The notes under the pieces: generated by a model
Databases searched by the model: none
What the model saw: only the letters and a program-made list of their open reading frames with translations
Told to the model about the DNA's origin: nothing
Origin: Mesotaenium endlicherianum
Taxonomy: Eukaryota; Streptophyta; Zygnematophyceae; Zygnematales; Mesotaeniaceae
DNA length: 55,894 bases
Reading direction: 5' to 3'
NCBI GenBank assembly: GCA_009602735.1
Contig: WELA01011136.1
Span: 135,514 to 191,407, forward strand
Position numbers and translations under genes: made by a program
Shown: positions 32,850 to 43,772 of the stretch, in pieces
Position numbering within the stretch: position 1 is the first letter of the stretch
Layout of the letters: each line of letters starts with the position of its first letter

Positions 32850-33569
32850 TGAAATGAATCGACTTACCAAATAGGCGATTAACAATTAATAAAGATCTTT
32901 ATATCAGCAAGTAATCTTTATGGTAATTTCCGTTAACTGGTTAAACGGCAAAGGACAATACACTAGCAGTGAATAATACTCGTAAGTCAAATGCGAGTAA
33001 ACTAGCATCAATAATGCAAATCAGTAAACTCCTACATAAGCAAGGTTAGAAGACAATGCGTATCAATGGCTTCTCGCCTTGGATTCAGATCTCTCTCAGT
33101 AAGCTGTACAAGAGAGTTGGCCTCGTTTCCGAATGCCGAACTCGAGAGCAATGCCTAGCATATGTACATGGAATGAGTTTACTGTTCAACGGTCAGTGCG
33201 ATGGCACCGCCTACCCGGGAGTTAACCACGTTGGTAGGACCTCGGTTAACCAAATCCACCGCCATCTCCCATCATCCCGAATAGCCATCCATCATAGGGA
33301 TGTCATCTGGCTATTCATCTAGCATATCGCACTTAGATGCATATCAAGGCAGTTCGCTGCTACCGAGTACGGAAGTCAGCTGGCTGTCAAAGAATGGGTC
33401 AGCAAGCTGACTTATATGGACTTCAGCCTGCTGCTTTCGGCTGAGTCATTAAACTGATAATTATGTAAAGTCCAGCAGACTGACTATTAACTAAAGTTCA
33501 GCAGGCTGAACTTAATTAACTATTATATTTAAATGAATATTATATCCACTAATATACTGATTCATTACA
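32850..33569 (-). repeat. LTR B, shared by units 1 (5' LTR) and 2 (3' LTR)
   Basis: 720 bp, nearly identical to LTR A including the TATATGG stretch that LTRs C and D lack. A single LTR between two internal regions, with no host DNA or second LTR. Confidence 0.93.
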
Positions 33570-33570
33570 A

Positions 33571-33605
33571 TCCCTCCAACTTAACTTGTTGTCGCCTCGA
33601 CAACA
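33571..33605 (-). promoter_or_regulatory. PPT plus adjacent hairpin, unit 2
   Basis: PPT at 33584-33571 and TGTTGTCG/CGACAACA hairpin at 33605-33587, identical to unit 1. Confidence 0.8.
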
Positions 33606-33682
33606 TTAAACTGCAGAAATTTTAAATAAGGGAACTGAACCTGACCAGCCTCCCTTACTGACTGCCTCTTCAGCGTGTCACC

Positions 33683-35359
33683 TTAAGGGGTTGTTCCTGG
33701 GGCTTCAGGGTCAGGAGACGGAGATCTGGACCTAGATCTGGACAGCCCTCTAGGTCTGTCAGCTGGCCTTCTAAAGAACCCTGTTTGCTCTAAAGTTGGC
33801 CCTCGAGGAGAACGGAGGATGGTGGCCTGCTCTTCAACCACTTGGGTGTTGATTCCCACATAGACAGGCATTCCAGTAGGATGCTGAAATACATTGGCTA
33901 GAGGTACATGCCCCTGAGCGGAGGGGGAGGCTGGCATACCTCTGGCCCACCCGCGTGTCCCTCTTCTGGCACCCCTGTCCTCTGGGGATTTCTGTCTGTG
34001 TCTGCTGCCCAGTACAGTCAGATCAGCTTCTTCCCCTGCTTGGGCAGGTGGGCTGGGGGAGCGAGCGCGGGGTCCAGTTGTCGCCATAACGGGGATCACA
34101 TTCCACACACCTGATCGTGGTTCTTTAGGAAGTGCCACTGCCTGTCCCTGGGTATCCTGAGTACCTGCTGCTGATGCTTCTCCTCTGCCTTGTTCTTCTT
34201 CCTCATCCTCCTCATCCTCCTCCTCGGAGAGAGTAGGGGTCTCGTCCACTAAGTCGTCCTGCTCCCTAGTAGACATGGAGTAGTCTACCGACCTCCCTTT
34301 CTTAGGGCGCGCTGGAGGTTGCTTGGCCTTCAGCCTACTGATATCTATCCGGCCTGCATTCTTTGCCCATTTGACAAAGGCATGCTTTCCCTTAGAGAAG
34401 TACTCTCTTCCCCTCCTCCTATGTTCCTTGGTCTCTGCATTCATATTGCTCAGGCATCCATTCAGCCTGGGGTCCCAAGGGGCAATGTGAGGTGGTAGGA
34501 TGAGATAGCCGTCTAGGCCATAGTGGAAGTCATCCGGTTGGGCTCGGTCACACTCCTGCTTCTTATTTGTGACGGTCATCCACCTCCAGTCTGTTGGCTG
34601 CTGGTAGTACTGGGGTCCGTGCTCAGCCTTCCTCAGTTTACACGGGAACCAGTGGGGAGAGAACATCTGCTGTCCTGCTTCCCTGGCCAAGTACTCCCAG
34701 CTCCTTCTCTCAACTTCATTGTAAGCTGGCAGGAGTGTGAGGTAGAATACCGTATCCTTAAAGCTATCGGGCCGCATGCTCACCATCCGGATGAGTCTCT
34801 GATCTCCCACTATTCCCGGTATGGGGACCGGCTTGTCCTCTGAATCATCTGCGAGATACCGGGCCTGCTCTGCTGTATAGCCCACCATCTTAGCATAATC
34901 TTCGTAAAGGACCACGCCGGTGTGTGTCTCGATGTACCTGTCCAGTGCTGTAGCTCCTTCCTTCTGTAGCAGTGTTGTCTGTTCCAGCCTGTTGATCTCC
35001 TGGGCTGCCAGCAATGCTTCCTTCAGGTTATCGAAGTTTTGGCCACCCACCACAGTATACCTGTAAGTGGCCAAGCTCTTCTGTCTGTCCGCTTCAATCT
35101 TTTTTCTTTTCTCCTCTTCTGCCGCTGCCGCTTCTTCTTGCTGTTTCTTCTGTCTCTCCTCCTCAGCCTTCCTGAGGTTTTCCGCTTCCTGATCCTTCTT
35201 CCTCTGTGCCTCTTCTGCCGCCTCTTGTTGCTTGCGGACCCTTTCTTGTTCTCTCCTGGTGAGGGACGTCGCCGCCAGCTCCTTCTGGTATTGCTCCATT
35301 GTCCTCCTGGCTTCTTCTGCCTTGCGCTTTCTGTCCTCCTTTTGTGTGGTGGGCGCCAT
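33683..35359 (-). CDS. ORF3 accessory protein (unit 2)
   Basis: 558 codons from the ATG at 35359, nearly identical to the unit 1 protein; one visible change is QGQAVAL instead of QGQAGAL. The same coiled-coil, core, acidic and SR-rich regions are present. Its splice-site-like leader is at 35360-35390 and the upstream PPT-like motif at 35564-35578. Function unknown. Confidence 0.85.
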   Translation of the reverse strand: MAPTTQKEDRKRKAEEARRTMEQYQKELAATSLTRREQERVRKQQEAAEEAQRKKDQEAENLRKAEEERQKKQQEEAAAAEEEKRKKIEADRQKSLATYRYTVVGGQNFDNLKEALLAAQEINRLEQTTLLQKEGATALDRYIETHTGVVLYEDYAKMVGYTAEQARYLADDSEDKPVPIPGIVGDQRLIRMVSMRPDSFKDTVFYLTLLPAYNEVERRSWEYLAREAGQQMFSPHWFPCKLRKAEHGPQYYQQPTDWRWMTVTNKKQECDRAQPDDFHYGLDGYLILPPHIAPWDPRLNGCLSNMNAETKEHRRRGREYFSKGKHAFVKWAKNAGRIDISRLKAKQPPARPKKGRSVDYSMSTREQDDLVDETPTLSEEEDEEDEEEEQGRGEASAAGTQDTQGQAVALPKEPRSGVWNVIPVMATTGPRARSPSPPAQAGEEADLTVLGSRHRQKSPEDRGARRGTRGWARGMPASPSAQGHVPLANVFQHPTGMPVYVGINTQVVEEQATILRSPRGPTLEQTGFFRRPADRPRGLSRSRSRSPSPDPEAPGTTP

Positions 35360-35390
35360 CCTGCACATGTAACCAGGGCACAAGTTAGTA
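35360..35390 (-). promoter_or_regulatory. Candidate 3' splice site before ORF3, unit 2
   Basis: TACTAAC and TGCAG/G directly before the ORF3 ATG, as in unit 1. Confidence 0.5.
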
Positions 35391-35563
35391 GGATATGGAC
35401 CTTTGTCATAGGGATTGCAGGAAGTATGTTAGTATTTAGTATAGTGGCTTCGCTGCTGTTTACCTTACAGGATGATTGCTAAAAGTTGACGTAGTTGCGA
35501 TGCGCTACACATAAACGTATGAGTGTGTTTTTATCGCTCTCGCTCACTAACTGTCATATATTT

Positions 35564-35599
35564 TCCCCTCCAACTTAAATGGAGACAGGACCGCCTGTC
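35564..35599 (-). promoter_or_regulatory. Internal PPT-like motif and hairpin, unit 2
   Basis: Same as the unit 1 motif, offset by 8075 bases. Confidence 0.5.
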
Positions 35600-35626
35600 A
35601 CCTTCCCGTGTCAACTGAAATGACAG

Positions 35627-38600
35627 TTATGGAGGGACTCCAGCGGCCCGAAGGTGGAACCGTGTCAACGCCCCTTTGGCATTGGTCAAGTGGTCCTTAA
35701 ACTCCCAAGTGTCCCCAGAGGCATCGTAACCCTTCCATCGAATGAGGTATTTCATGACATATTTAGACGATCGACGGACCGAGCGAGCGTCTAAAATCTC
35801 ATCGACCTCATATTCCTCAGGGTCGCCGTCCCGGACAGCGGGGACCGGTCCCGGTTGGACAGGGAACCGACCTGTGAACAGTGTATCACCTTTGATGTAC
35901 GGTTCCAGGAAGGAGACATTAAAGACCGGGTGCCCCTTGTATTCAGCTGACATGTTCAGTTTGTAAGCATTCTGACCGACACGACGGACCACCGAATATG
36001 GACCGACCCAGACAGGGCCAAGCTTTTTCTTGACCACACCAGGGAGGTACAGGTGCTGAGAATGCAGTTTGACTAAATCCCCCTTGGAAAATGTCAGTTC
36101 CCGACGGTGTTGATTAGCGTATTTTTGTTGGTTTTCTTGGGCCGTGTGCAAGTTTCGTTGGACTTCTGACAGGGTGTCAGCAAACTCCTGAGTTAACTGG
36201 AGGGAGACCGGGTTGTCAATCCCTTCAGGGTGAGTTAAAGATTCCCCTAGCACATCTAGAGGAGACTTAGGGACTCTACCCAGGCTGAGTTCAAAAGGAG
36301 TTTTGCCCGTTGACGCGTGCACCGCACTGTTGACCGCAAACTGAATTTGAGGCAACAGGTCATCCCAATTATCTTGTTTTTGGTTAATATATGCTCTCAG
36401 CACCTCCTGCAGAACTCGGTTAGTTCTTTCAGTCTGCCCATCAGTCTGAGGGTGGTTTGCTGTGCTGAGCAGCTGTTTGACTCCCATTAACCCCATTAAA
36501 GCTCTCCAGAACTTAGAGGTGAATTTTGAGTCTCTGTCTGAGATGATATTAGAAGGGAGCCCATGTTGGCATACTACATGGTTGTAAAACTGTCTCGCTG
36601 TTTCGAGTGCAGTCACTTTGACAGTTGTGGGGATAAAAATGACCATTTTTGTCAGTTTATCCACGACTACCAGTATTGAATCATGCCCGTTGGCAGTTCT
36701 TGGTAGTGAGACCACCCAGTCCATGGATATAGTTTCCCAGCGTCCCGCTGGGATGGGTAGCGGTTGCAAGAGACCTCCGGGTGGTGTGTGCCGAGACTTA
36801 TTTCTCTGACACTGGTCACAGGACTTGACATATTTCAAGACCTCCCGGGGTAACCCCTCCCAATGATAATGTTTTGCCAGTTTGCCAACAGTTTTGGCCT
36901 GCCCCAAATGTCCACCCAGGAGACTGTCATGAGCTTGACTCAGTAAGAGAGACCTTATTTCCAAGTTATTAGGAATGACCAGCTTCAGCCTGCCTGAAGT
37001 GGTTTCAGTCACCCAGACCCCTCCCTTGAGCTTATACCCGAGTGCAGTAGCACGACACACACCAGTAGTGGGGCTGGGCTCAAATGTTGGGTCAGAAAGG
37101 TAGGCTTTCCTAAGTTGTTCAAGGAAGGACTTTTTCACCTTTAGTGAAGTGAGTGCACACAGGACTTTATCTACAGCATGCTGACTAAAGTTCCTTTCTT
37201 GCAAGTCAGGTCTTCTAGAGAGTGCATCAGCAGGATTCAACTTCCCTGGTTTGTAGTCGATCTGGACTTGGAACTGCTCCAGCATCTGGCTCCAGCGGTT
37301 CTCCCTCCTCGACAGCTTGGACTTCTTCTGAAAGTGGGTCAGAGCTAGATGATCTGTAATCACCTTAAAAGCTTTACCATGTAAGTATGCTCTCCACTGT
37401 TTGAGTACATGAATGATAGCTAGCAGCTCTTTATCATGCACTGAGTAATTAATCTCCGCTGGATTAAATTTCATAGACTCATACAACACAGGATGCCACT
37501 CCTGCCGTACCTTACCATCCTTTGTGGTTTTGTCAGCAGGCTGCAACAAAATAGCACCCATGGCAAAATCAGAGGCATCAGTAACCACCTGCACCGGTTT
37601 GCTGGGGTCATACACGGCTAGCACTGGGGCAGAACAAAGGGCATCTTTAAGGGTCTGGAAGGCAGCCTGCTGCTCTTCCCCCCACACATACCCGATGTCT
37701 TTCTTAGTAAGGTCAGTCAGTTTACTGGCCTTTGTGGAATAATTCTCAATAAATCTCCTATAGTAGTTAGCCAACCCGAGGAAGGATCTAACTTCAGAGA
37801 CAGACTGTGGTACTGGCCAGTCCCTTATGGTCTGGACTTTCTTAGGATCCACACTGATGCCCTCTTTACTGACAACGTGGCCTAAGAATTCAATACTTTC
37901 CTTAAAGAAATCACACTTGCTCATTTTAGCATACAAGTGATTTTTCCGCAGAGTGTCCAGCACTTTCTTTAAGTGTTCAGTGTGCTGAGCTTCATCTTTA
38001 GAGAAAATTAAAATATCATCCAGGAAAACTTGCACAAACTTATCCAAATAAGGTCTGAAAATGTCATTCATAGCACCCATAAAGGTAGCAGGAGCATTAG
38101 TCAGTCCAAATGGCATCACGTTGAACTCATAGTGTCCATAACGTGTGCGGAAAGCAGTCTTGTGTTCATCCCCCTCAGCAATTCTGATTTGATGATAACC
38201 ACTCTTGAGATCTATCTTACTGAACACCTTAGCGCCAGACAGGGTATCAAGCAAGTCCTCGATTCTGGGTAAAGCATACTTGTTCTTTACTGTAATTCTG
38301 TTCAGGGCTCTGTAATCCACACACATCCGCATACTGCCATCCTTTTTCTTAACAAATAGGATAGGTGCGCCGTACGGTGATTTACTGGGAGAAATGTAAC
38401 CATTTTCCTCCAGCTCTGCAATCTGTGTTTTCAACTCCTCGCTCTCCAAATAAGACAAGCCATAAGTGCGTTGCCAGGGTGGCTGGCTACCAGGTAATAG
38501 ATCAATCCTATGATCTACTTCCCTTTTAGGGGGTAGTCCTGGAGGCATGTTAAACACATCAGTGTACTGAGCAACAATTTTTGCAGCAGTAGGGTGCTCC

Positions 38601-39343
38601 GGAGGGCTTACCTTTTTCTCAACCACTTCTTCAGGTTGAGGAGGTACCTCTCTTAGCAGCAGACAGAACATTCTGTCTTCCTTCTGGTTCCAGCTTTTGA
38701 CGAACTCCATTGCATTCAGCAACTTGCATCCTTCTGGAAGCCTCTTCTTTTCCTTCATTTGCCATCCACACAGGACAAGAGGAAGAGCACTGGTGGGTGC
38801 CAAGTCAGTCTGCCCATCACTGGCTCCTCTCACTTTAACTGTACCTCTGCTCCAACACACTTCAGCTTGATGTCTATTAAGCCAGGACCTGCCTAGCACG
38901 AGATCATAAAAGCCAGTGTTGAGTACCTCAAATGTAAGCGTTTCAGTTAGAACTGCAATGCCAGAACCTAACTGGACCTCAATAGGCTTGGTTATAACTC
39001 CTCCCGGGATACTTGAGGCATCTCCAAGGAATATTTTTCTATTCCCTTGGGTGACAGTAGGCAGCCTTAGCCGCTTAACTAAGTCCTTGTGAATAAAAGT
39101 ATGTGACGCCCCTCCGTCAACAAATGCCCTCACCTTCCTACCTGCAATCATGCAATGCAGTAGGATAGGGGGGACTGTCTTTTCCTGACTTTCGCATTGT
39201 TCTCCTGACGTAGCAAAGAAATGTTGGACATCAGGTGGAACAAGAGCATCCAGAGTGTGCACTCTCTGGACGTCTATATTACTGATGGTCTCCTTTATCT
39301 GTTTGTCAGGCATGCATAGTGAATCCAGTTCAGCAGGACCCAT
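35627..39343 (-). CDS. pol: pol polyprotein (unit 2)
   Basis: 1238 codons, the same length and domain order as the unit 1 pol, with protease DGGA, RT FLDD, RNase H, DD35E integrase and chromodomain all kept. The frame is open to 39457 and is -1 to gag, so expression is expected through the frameshift signal at 39365-39436. No lesion seen. Confidence 0.95.
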   Translation of the reverse strand: MGPAELDSLCMPDKQIKETISNIDVQRVHTLDALVPPDVQHFFATSGEQCESQEKTVPPILLHCMIAGRKVRAFVDGGASHTFIHKDLVKRLRLPTVTQGNRKIFLGDASSIPGGVITKPIEVQLGSGIAVLTETLTFEVLNTGFYDLVLGRSWLNRHQAEVCWSRGTVKVRGASDGQTDLAPTSALPLVLCGWQMKEKKRLPEGCKLLNAMEFVKSWNQKEDRMFCLLLREVPPQPEEVVEKKVSPPEHPTAAKIVAQYTDVFNMPPGLPPKREVDHRIDLLPGSQPPWQRTYGLSYLESEELKTQIAELEENGYISPSKSPYGAPILFVKKKDGSMRMCVDYRALNRITVKNKYALPRIEDLLDTLSGAKVFSKIDLKSGYHQIRIAEGDEHKTAFRTRYGHYEFNVMPFGLTNAPATFMGAMNDIFRPYLDKFVQVFLDDILIFSKDEAQHTEHLKKVLDTLRKNHLYAKMSKCDFFKESIEFLGHVVSKEGISVDPKKVQTIRDWPVPQSVSEVRSFLGLANYYRRFIENYSTKASKLTDLTKKDIGYVWGEEQQAAFQTLKDALCSAPVLAVYDPSKPVQVVTDASDFAMGAILLQPADKTTKDGKVRQEWHPVLYESMKFNPAEINYSVHDKELLAIIHVLKQWRAYLHGKAFKVITDHLALTHFQKKSKLSRRENRWSQMLEQFQVQIDYKPGKLNPADALSRRPDLQERNFSQHAVDKVLCALTSLKVKKSFLEQLRKAYLSDPTFEPSPTTGVCRATALGYKLKGGVWVTETTSGRLKLVIPNNLEIRSLLLSQAHDSLLGGHLGQAKTVGKLAKHYHWEGLPREVLKYVKSCDQCQRNKSRHTPPGGLLQPLPIPAGRWETISMDWVVSLPRTANGHDSILVVVDKLTKMVIFIPTTVKVTALETARQFYNHVVCQHGLPSNIISDRDSKFTSKFWRALMGLMGVKQLLSTANHPQTDGQTERTNRVLQEVLRAYINQKQDNWDDLLPQIQFAVNSAVHASTGKTPFELSLGRVPKSPLDVLGESLTHPEGIDNPVSLQLTQEFADTLSEVQRNLHTAQENQQKYANQHRRELTFSKGDLVKLHSQHLYLPGVVKKKLGPVWVGPYSVVRRVGQNAYKLNMSAEYKGHPVFNVSFLEPYIKGDTLFTGRFPVQPGPVPAVRDGDPEEYEVDEILDARSVRRSSKYVMKYLIRWKGYDASGDTWEFKDHLTNAKGALTRFHLRAAGVPP

Positions 39344-39364
39344 AATACCTGCTACGAGGGCAGC

Positions 39365-39436
39365 TAGTGACGACTCACTATCTCTAGCATCCTCACAGTC
39401 AGTAGACTGGATTACTGACTGTTGCTGTCTTTTAAA
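39365..39436 (-). promoter_or_regulatory. -1 frameshift signal, unit 2
   Basis: T_TTA_AAA at 39436-39430, hairpin 39422-39395, second stem 39380-39365. Identical to unit 1. Confidence 0.8.
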
Positions 39437-40890
39437 GGCTGGTCTTTTCTCTCGACCTTAGGCAGGTGCTTGACCGGACACTGTTCTCTGTAGTGGCCTT
39501 TCTGCTGACAATGGTAGCAAGTAGATTTTGCTGAGGCTGGTCTCGGCTTAGTCCTACCACCACCCCTTCCATAGCCACCTCGAGAGGGACCACCTCTACC
39601 TCTAGACTGAATAGCATTGTACTCATACTCATATTCATCACCCTGATTATCCTCAGCCTGGTCTCCTTCAACTGCATTGTAGGAACCGTGGGGCTTTTTG
39701 ACAATCTTAGACACCAAAGCGTTACTCTGGCGCTTGTGATTGAACTGCTGCTGATCCCAGGCGTCAGCATCCTGGATCAAGTCAGCCAGTTTCTCATACT
39801 TTTTCTCAGCAAAATGACCAGAGACCTCGGATTTCAAGCCATACCTGAAGTATGCTATCCTATACCGTTCTGGCAAATCAGGCTGCTTCATCATGTTCTC
39901 TTGGAACTTTTGAGCAAACTCAGCAACTGAAGTGGTCTGCTTCAGTGTCAGGGAGATCATCGCATAGATAGCTTTCTCCTGCTGGTTGATGACATCAAAC
40001 TTCTCATGCAACTTCTCGACAAACTCTACCCACGTAGGGTCACCGAGTTGCCGAGCCTTACGCTCTTCCTTCCAGTAAAGCCACCAGTCTGCGGCACTGC
40101 CTTTCAGTAGCGCACCGGTGTGCCTGACCTTCTCGTAATCTTGCAGTTCTGGGTAGTTCTCCAGCCACTGCTCAACATCCGCGAGAAACTTGATCAGGTA
40201 ATATTTTCTGTTTCCCTCAGGATCATAGTCCTGGGGAGGTTTCGGCTTGGGCTTACTAGGCCCTCGGCCACCACCACTAGTGGTGTGAGACCCCAGTTGG
40301 TCTCTGTCCCGGAGTAGGGACATTATGATTCTTTTGTCCTCCTGCTGGGACTGATACATGGTCGCCATTTGCGACTGCATCTGAACGAACAATGCTCCCA
40401 AGTCTACATTTTGGGGTGGTAGATTAGCAAATGCAGCAGCAGCATTGGCATCTACTCGCTGAGTAGTGTCCTCAACAATCCCTCTTGCTCCTGCAGCAGC
40501 AATTCCTGCCGCATTCAGCCGGTCACGTATTTGACCTAGGGGTACATTGAGTTGTACGGCAGGAGGTGGGTTCAGAACATTGGCCCTTGATGCCATAAGT
40601 TCTTCAACAGTGCGCTCGTCAGCTGGCTGTCCTTCCCTCCTTTGTATATCTTCAGCGGCCTTTGCTACTTGTTCAGCTTCTAGTCTGGCTATCTCCTCCT
40701 CAGCTTGCTGAGCTGCGACTGAGGCAATAGCAGCTGCCTCATCTGCAGCCTCCCTAGCTGCAGTATCCGCTACTGCTTCCGAATAGGTACGGTTTCCCGC
40801 TACATGGCTTTCCGCCTGGTTTTCGACATTCTCGTTATCCTGGTTCTCCATGTCTCGGGAGTTGCTAGTTTGAGACCTTGTCCTTACCAT
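39412..40890 (-). CDS. gag: gag polyprotein (unit 2)
   Basis: 492 codons, protein identical to unit 1 as far as I can see: helical N-terminus, Ty3/gypsy capsid-like core, Gly/Arg-rich linker, CCHC knuckle, TAA in the frameshift hairpin. Confidence 0.95.
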   Translation of the reverse strand: MVRTRSQTSNSRDMENQDNENVENQAESHVAGNRTYSEAVADTAAREAADEAAAIASVAAQQAEEEIARLEAEQVAKAAEDIQRREGQPADERTVEELMASRANVLNPPPAVQLNVPLGQIRDRLNAAGIAAAGARGIVEDTTQRVDANAAAAFANLPPQNVDLGALFVQMQSQMATMYQSQQEDKRIIMSLLRDRDQLGSHTTSGGGRGPSKPKPKPPQDYDPEGNRKYYLIKFLADVEQWLENYPELQDYEKVRHTGALLKGSAADWWLYWKEERKARQLGDPTWVEFVEKLHEKFDVINQQEKAIYAMISLTLKQTTSVAEFAQKFQENMMKQPDLPERYRIAYFRYGLKSEVSGHFAEKKYEKLADLIQDADAWDQQQFNHKRQSNALVSKIVKKPHGSYNAVEGDQAEDNQGDEYEYEYNAIQSRGRGGPSRGGYGRGGGRTKPRPASAKSTCYHCQQKGHYREQCPVKHLPKVERKDQPLKDSNSQ

Positions 40891-40909
40891 ACAAAGAAGA
40901 CTGTGATAA

Positions 40910-40923
40910 CTGCTCCGATACCA
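40910..40923 (-). other. Primer binding site, unit 2
   Basis: TGGTATCGGAGCAG on the minus strand next to LTR C. Confidence 0.8.
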
Positions 40924-40924
40924 C

Positions 40925-41645
40925 TGAAATGAATCGACTTACCAAATAGGCGATTAACAATTAATAAAGATCTTTATATCAGCAAGTAATCTTTATGGTA
41001 ATTTCCGTTAACTGGTTAAACGGCAAAGGACAATACACTAGCAGTGAATAATACTCGTAAGTCAAATGCGAGTAAACTAGCATCAATAATGCAAATCAGT
41101 AAACTCATACATAAGCAAGGTTAGAAGACAGTGCGTATCAATGGCTTCTCGCCTTGGATTCAGATCTCTCTCAGTAAGCTGTACAAGAGAGTTGGCCTCG
41201 TTTCCGAATGCCGAACTCGAGAGCAATGCCTAGCATATGTACATGGAATGAGTTTACTGTTCAACGGTCAGTGCGATGGCACCGCCTACCCGGGAGTTAA
41301 CCACGTTGGTAGGACCTCGGTTAACCAAATCCACCGCCATCTCCCATCATCCCGAATCGCCATCCATCATAGGGATGTCATCTGGCCATTCATCTAGCAT
41401 ACCACACTTAGATGCATATCGAGGCAGTTCGCTGCTACCGAGTACGGAAGTCAGCTGGCTGTCAAAGAATGTGTCAGCAAGCTGACTTAAGCTGACTTCA
41501 GCCTGCTGCTTCCGGCTAAGTCATTAAACTGATATTAAATATAAAGTCCAGCAGACTGATTATTAACTAGAGTTCAACAGGCTGAACTTATTTAACTGTT
41601 ATATTTAAATGAATATTATATCAACCAATATACTGATTCATTACA
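40925..41645 (-). repeat. LTR C, chimeric, shared by units 2 and 3
   Basis: 721 bp. The left half (U5 side) is close to LTR D (shared ACTCATACATAAG and GACAGTGCG), while the right part (U3 side, about 41500-41645) is clearly diverged from A, B and D, matching the diverged interior of unit 3. The stretch that reads TATATGG in A and B is TTAAG here. Confidence 0.9.
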
Positions 41646-41646
41646 A

Positions 41647-41681
41647 TCCCTCCAACTTAACATGTTGTCGCCTCGACAACA
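41647..41681 (-). promoter_or_regulatory. PPT plus adjacent hairpin, unit 3 (conserved in diverged sequence)
   Basis: PPT 41660-41647 and TGTTGTCG/CGACAACA hairpin 41681-41663. Flanking bases differ from unit 1, but these two elements are unchanged. Confidence 0.8.
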
Positions 41682-41764
41682 TTGACACAGGGGACATGAA
41701 TTTCCCCAACTGAAATTACTGATCCCTCTCCCATACAGCGTGCTGTGCCCTTGGCCCTCTGCCC

Positions 41765-43428
41765 TTAAGAGGGAGATGCCCCTGGGGCCCTATGGTCAGG
41801 AGAGTTAGACCTCCTCCTGTCTTGGGGTCTTCTGAAGCCTGTCAGAGAGGGAGGCTCCTCGTAGGGACCCGGCGGAGAACGCAGTAACTGTGCGGTTTCC
41901 TCCTGCACGGTCTGAAACTGAATGGAGGCAGCCTTCTCTTGGGCAGCCCTCAAATTGACTGGTACATATACCGGCATCCCAGAAGGATGTTGCATGACAT
42001 GAGCTAAGGGTACATGCCCTCTCTGCGAGGGAGATGCCGGCAGGCCTCTGGCTATTTCTCTAGCAGCCCTCCTGTCTGCCCTGTCTGACTGGGTCTCCGT
42101 GCCTGGAGATGGGCTCTGTCCTATGGCAGTTCCCAGCCAAGTGATATCCTCCTCTTCAGCGAGCTGCTGCAGGGTCGACTCAGTCTTCTCCCTTACAGGG
42201 GATGTGGCAGGTGTCAGGATCACGGCGGGGCTAGTGTCCTCCTCCTTGCCTTCCTCCTCTTCTTCCTCTGACCCCTCCTCCTCTCCGTCCCCGGGTTCCT
42301 CTGAGACTGCTGGGGTCTCTTCTGTGAGCTGCTCCAGCTCCTCCCGAGAAAAAGAATATCCCACTGACCTTCCCCTTTTGGGTGCTGGTGGAGGCTGCAG
42401 AGTCCGGACCGCGTACAGGTCCTTTTCCCCCTGCTTGCTTGCCCAGTTGGCATAAGCGTGCTTCCCTTTAGAGAATGACTCTCGGGCCCTGCTCCTGTCC
42501 CCCTGCATTTCTTGGCTCATGCAGTCTCTTACTCCATCCAATCTTGGGTCCCAAGCCGCAATGTGAGGGGGCAATACTATATTCCCCTTTAGGTCTGTTA
42601 GGAAATCCTCATCCGTCGCCTTGTCGTTCTGCTGGTCCCTCATGTTGATGGTCATCCACCGCCAATCGGTGGGCTTCTGGAAGAAGGCAAGGTCTGTCCT
42701 TTTCAGAGTACAAGGGTACCAGGGCCCTGCAAAGTCCAGCTGACTGGTTTTCCTGGCCAAGAATTCCCAGCTCCTTCTCTCCACCTCATTATGCATGGCC
42801 TTGAACCTGTTATGGGGTGTAGAGTCCTTAAAGTTGTCCGCGTCCATGGGGATCATATTGATGACCCTATCTTGCCCCTAGATACCCGGAATCGATACAG
42901 CCCCTGCTTCGTTCACCTGGGCCATTGCCTTGGCCTCTCCGACCGTATATCCTACCATCCTGGCATAACGTGGTAGAGGAGGAGCCCTATGCTGACCTCT
43001 ATATACTTGTCAAAGTTTCCGGATGTCTCCCCTTCCTTCTGTGGTATGTCCTTCTGTGACTCGCTGCGACTTCTCTGAGCATACTTGAAGGCCTCCTCCA
43101 GTAGATCGAAGCCCTTGCCCAGCACTGTGTAGCGGTAGCTACTGATTCTCCTCTGCTCTTCTTCAGCCTGCGGCTTCCGCCTCTCCTCAGCTTGCCTCTC
43201 CTCCTCTGCTTACTTGGCCTCCTCTGCAGCTTTTCTGTCCAGTTCTTCCTGCCTTAGTCTGGCCTGTTCCTCCTCCTCCTTCTTCTTCTGTTCCTCCCGC
43301 TGTTGTTGGAGTTGTTGTGATTCTCGAGCGGAGATGGAGGATGATTCGATGTCGCCACGGAATTGCAAGTATTTTGCATGTGCCTCTTCCGCTCTTCTCT
43401 TCCTCTTAAGTTTTGACTTTTGAGTCAT
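41765..43428 (-). pseudogene. ORF3 of the diverged subfamily, broken (unit 3)
   Basis: Homologous to the unit 1 ORF3 over its whole length but clearly diverged. Starts at the ATG 43428 (MTQKSKLKRKRRAEEA), runs through the coiled coil to an in-frame TAA at 43212-43210, continues (YRYTVLGKGFDLLEEA), then has a frameshift near 42970 and a TAG near 42880 before the long open part 42856-41765. Conserved motifs include NEVERRSWEFLARK, PTDWRWMT, LPPHIAAWDPRL, FSKGKHAYANWA, KRGRSVGYS, GLPASPS, GHVPLA and QHPSGMPVYV. The tail keeps a similar acidic, then Arg/Ser-rich, layout. Protein-level conservation at higher DNA divergence supports ORF3 as a real gene in the ancestor. Confidence 0.85.
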
Positions 43429-43460
43429 CCTGCTCATTCATCAACACAATGCAGTTAGTG
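43429..43460 (-). promoter_or_regulatory. Candidate 3' splice site before ORF3, unit 3
   Basis: CACTAAC (43460-43454, branch A 43455), AGCAG ending at 43430, then G and the ATG. Branch-to-AG distance is 25 bases, against 24 in unit 1, in otherwise diverged sequence. Confidence 0.5.
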
Positions 43461-43617
43461 AGTCATGATATTCTGCCGCTACTGAGTGCCCTTGATGAAG
43501 AGGACGCGATAGGACGAGTTCCTAGTGTGAAAAACCTGGTGTGAGTGAATATCAGGGTAAATTGAGTTTAGACAGAAAGTGAGTGTGAGCGCGGCTGATC
43601 CCAAGACAGAACACCAC

Positions 43618-43712
43618 TCCCTCCAACTTAATTTTAAAGGTGGGTTGCCTGTCACAACTGTCACTAACTGTCACATTCCCCTCCAACTTAAGTGGAGACA
43701 GGACCTCCTGTC
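43618..43712 (-). promoter_or_regulatory. Two internal PPT-like motifs plus hairpin, unit 3
   Basis: TTAAGTTGGAGGG-type motifs at 43631-43618 and 43691-43677. The second is equivalent to the unit 1 internal copy and is again followed by pairing GACAGG/CCTGTC. Unit 3 thus has three such motifs counting the true PPT. Confidence 0.5.
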
Positions 43713-43772
43713 ACCTGCCCGTGTCAACTGAAATGACTGTTAGGGAGGTGCTCCAGCCGCTCGAAGGTGGAA

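Larger units (their letters stand above)
24776..33569 (-). mobile_element. Ty3/gypsy chromovirus unit 1 (LTR to LTR, apparently intact)
   Basis: Transcribed leftward from LTR 33569-32850 to LTR 25494-24776. Order: PBS, gag, pol with C-terminal chromodomain, ORF3, PPT. All three ORFs are open. Its right LTR also serves as the left LTR of unit 2, so the two units form a shared-LTR tandem. The LTR ends TGTAATGAATC and GATTCATTTCA are imperfect inverted repeats ending in TG...CA, as expected for integrase ends. Near-identity to unit 2 implies recent activity or recent duplication. Confidence 0.95.
32850..41645 (-). mobile_element. Ty3/gypsy chromovirus unit 2 (apparently intact)
   Basis: Copy of unit 1 offset by exactly 8075 bases across gag, pol and ORF3, with only scattered substitutions. 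All three ORFs are open. Its left LTR is B and its right LTR is C, which is chimeric. Some variants (ORF3 QGQAVAL; gag CTTGCT) are shared with units 3 or 4 rather than unit 1. Confidence 0.93.
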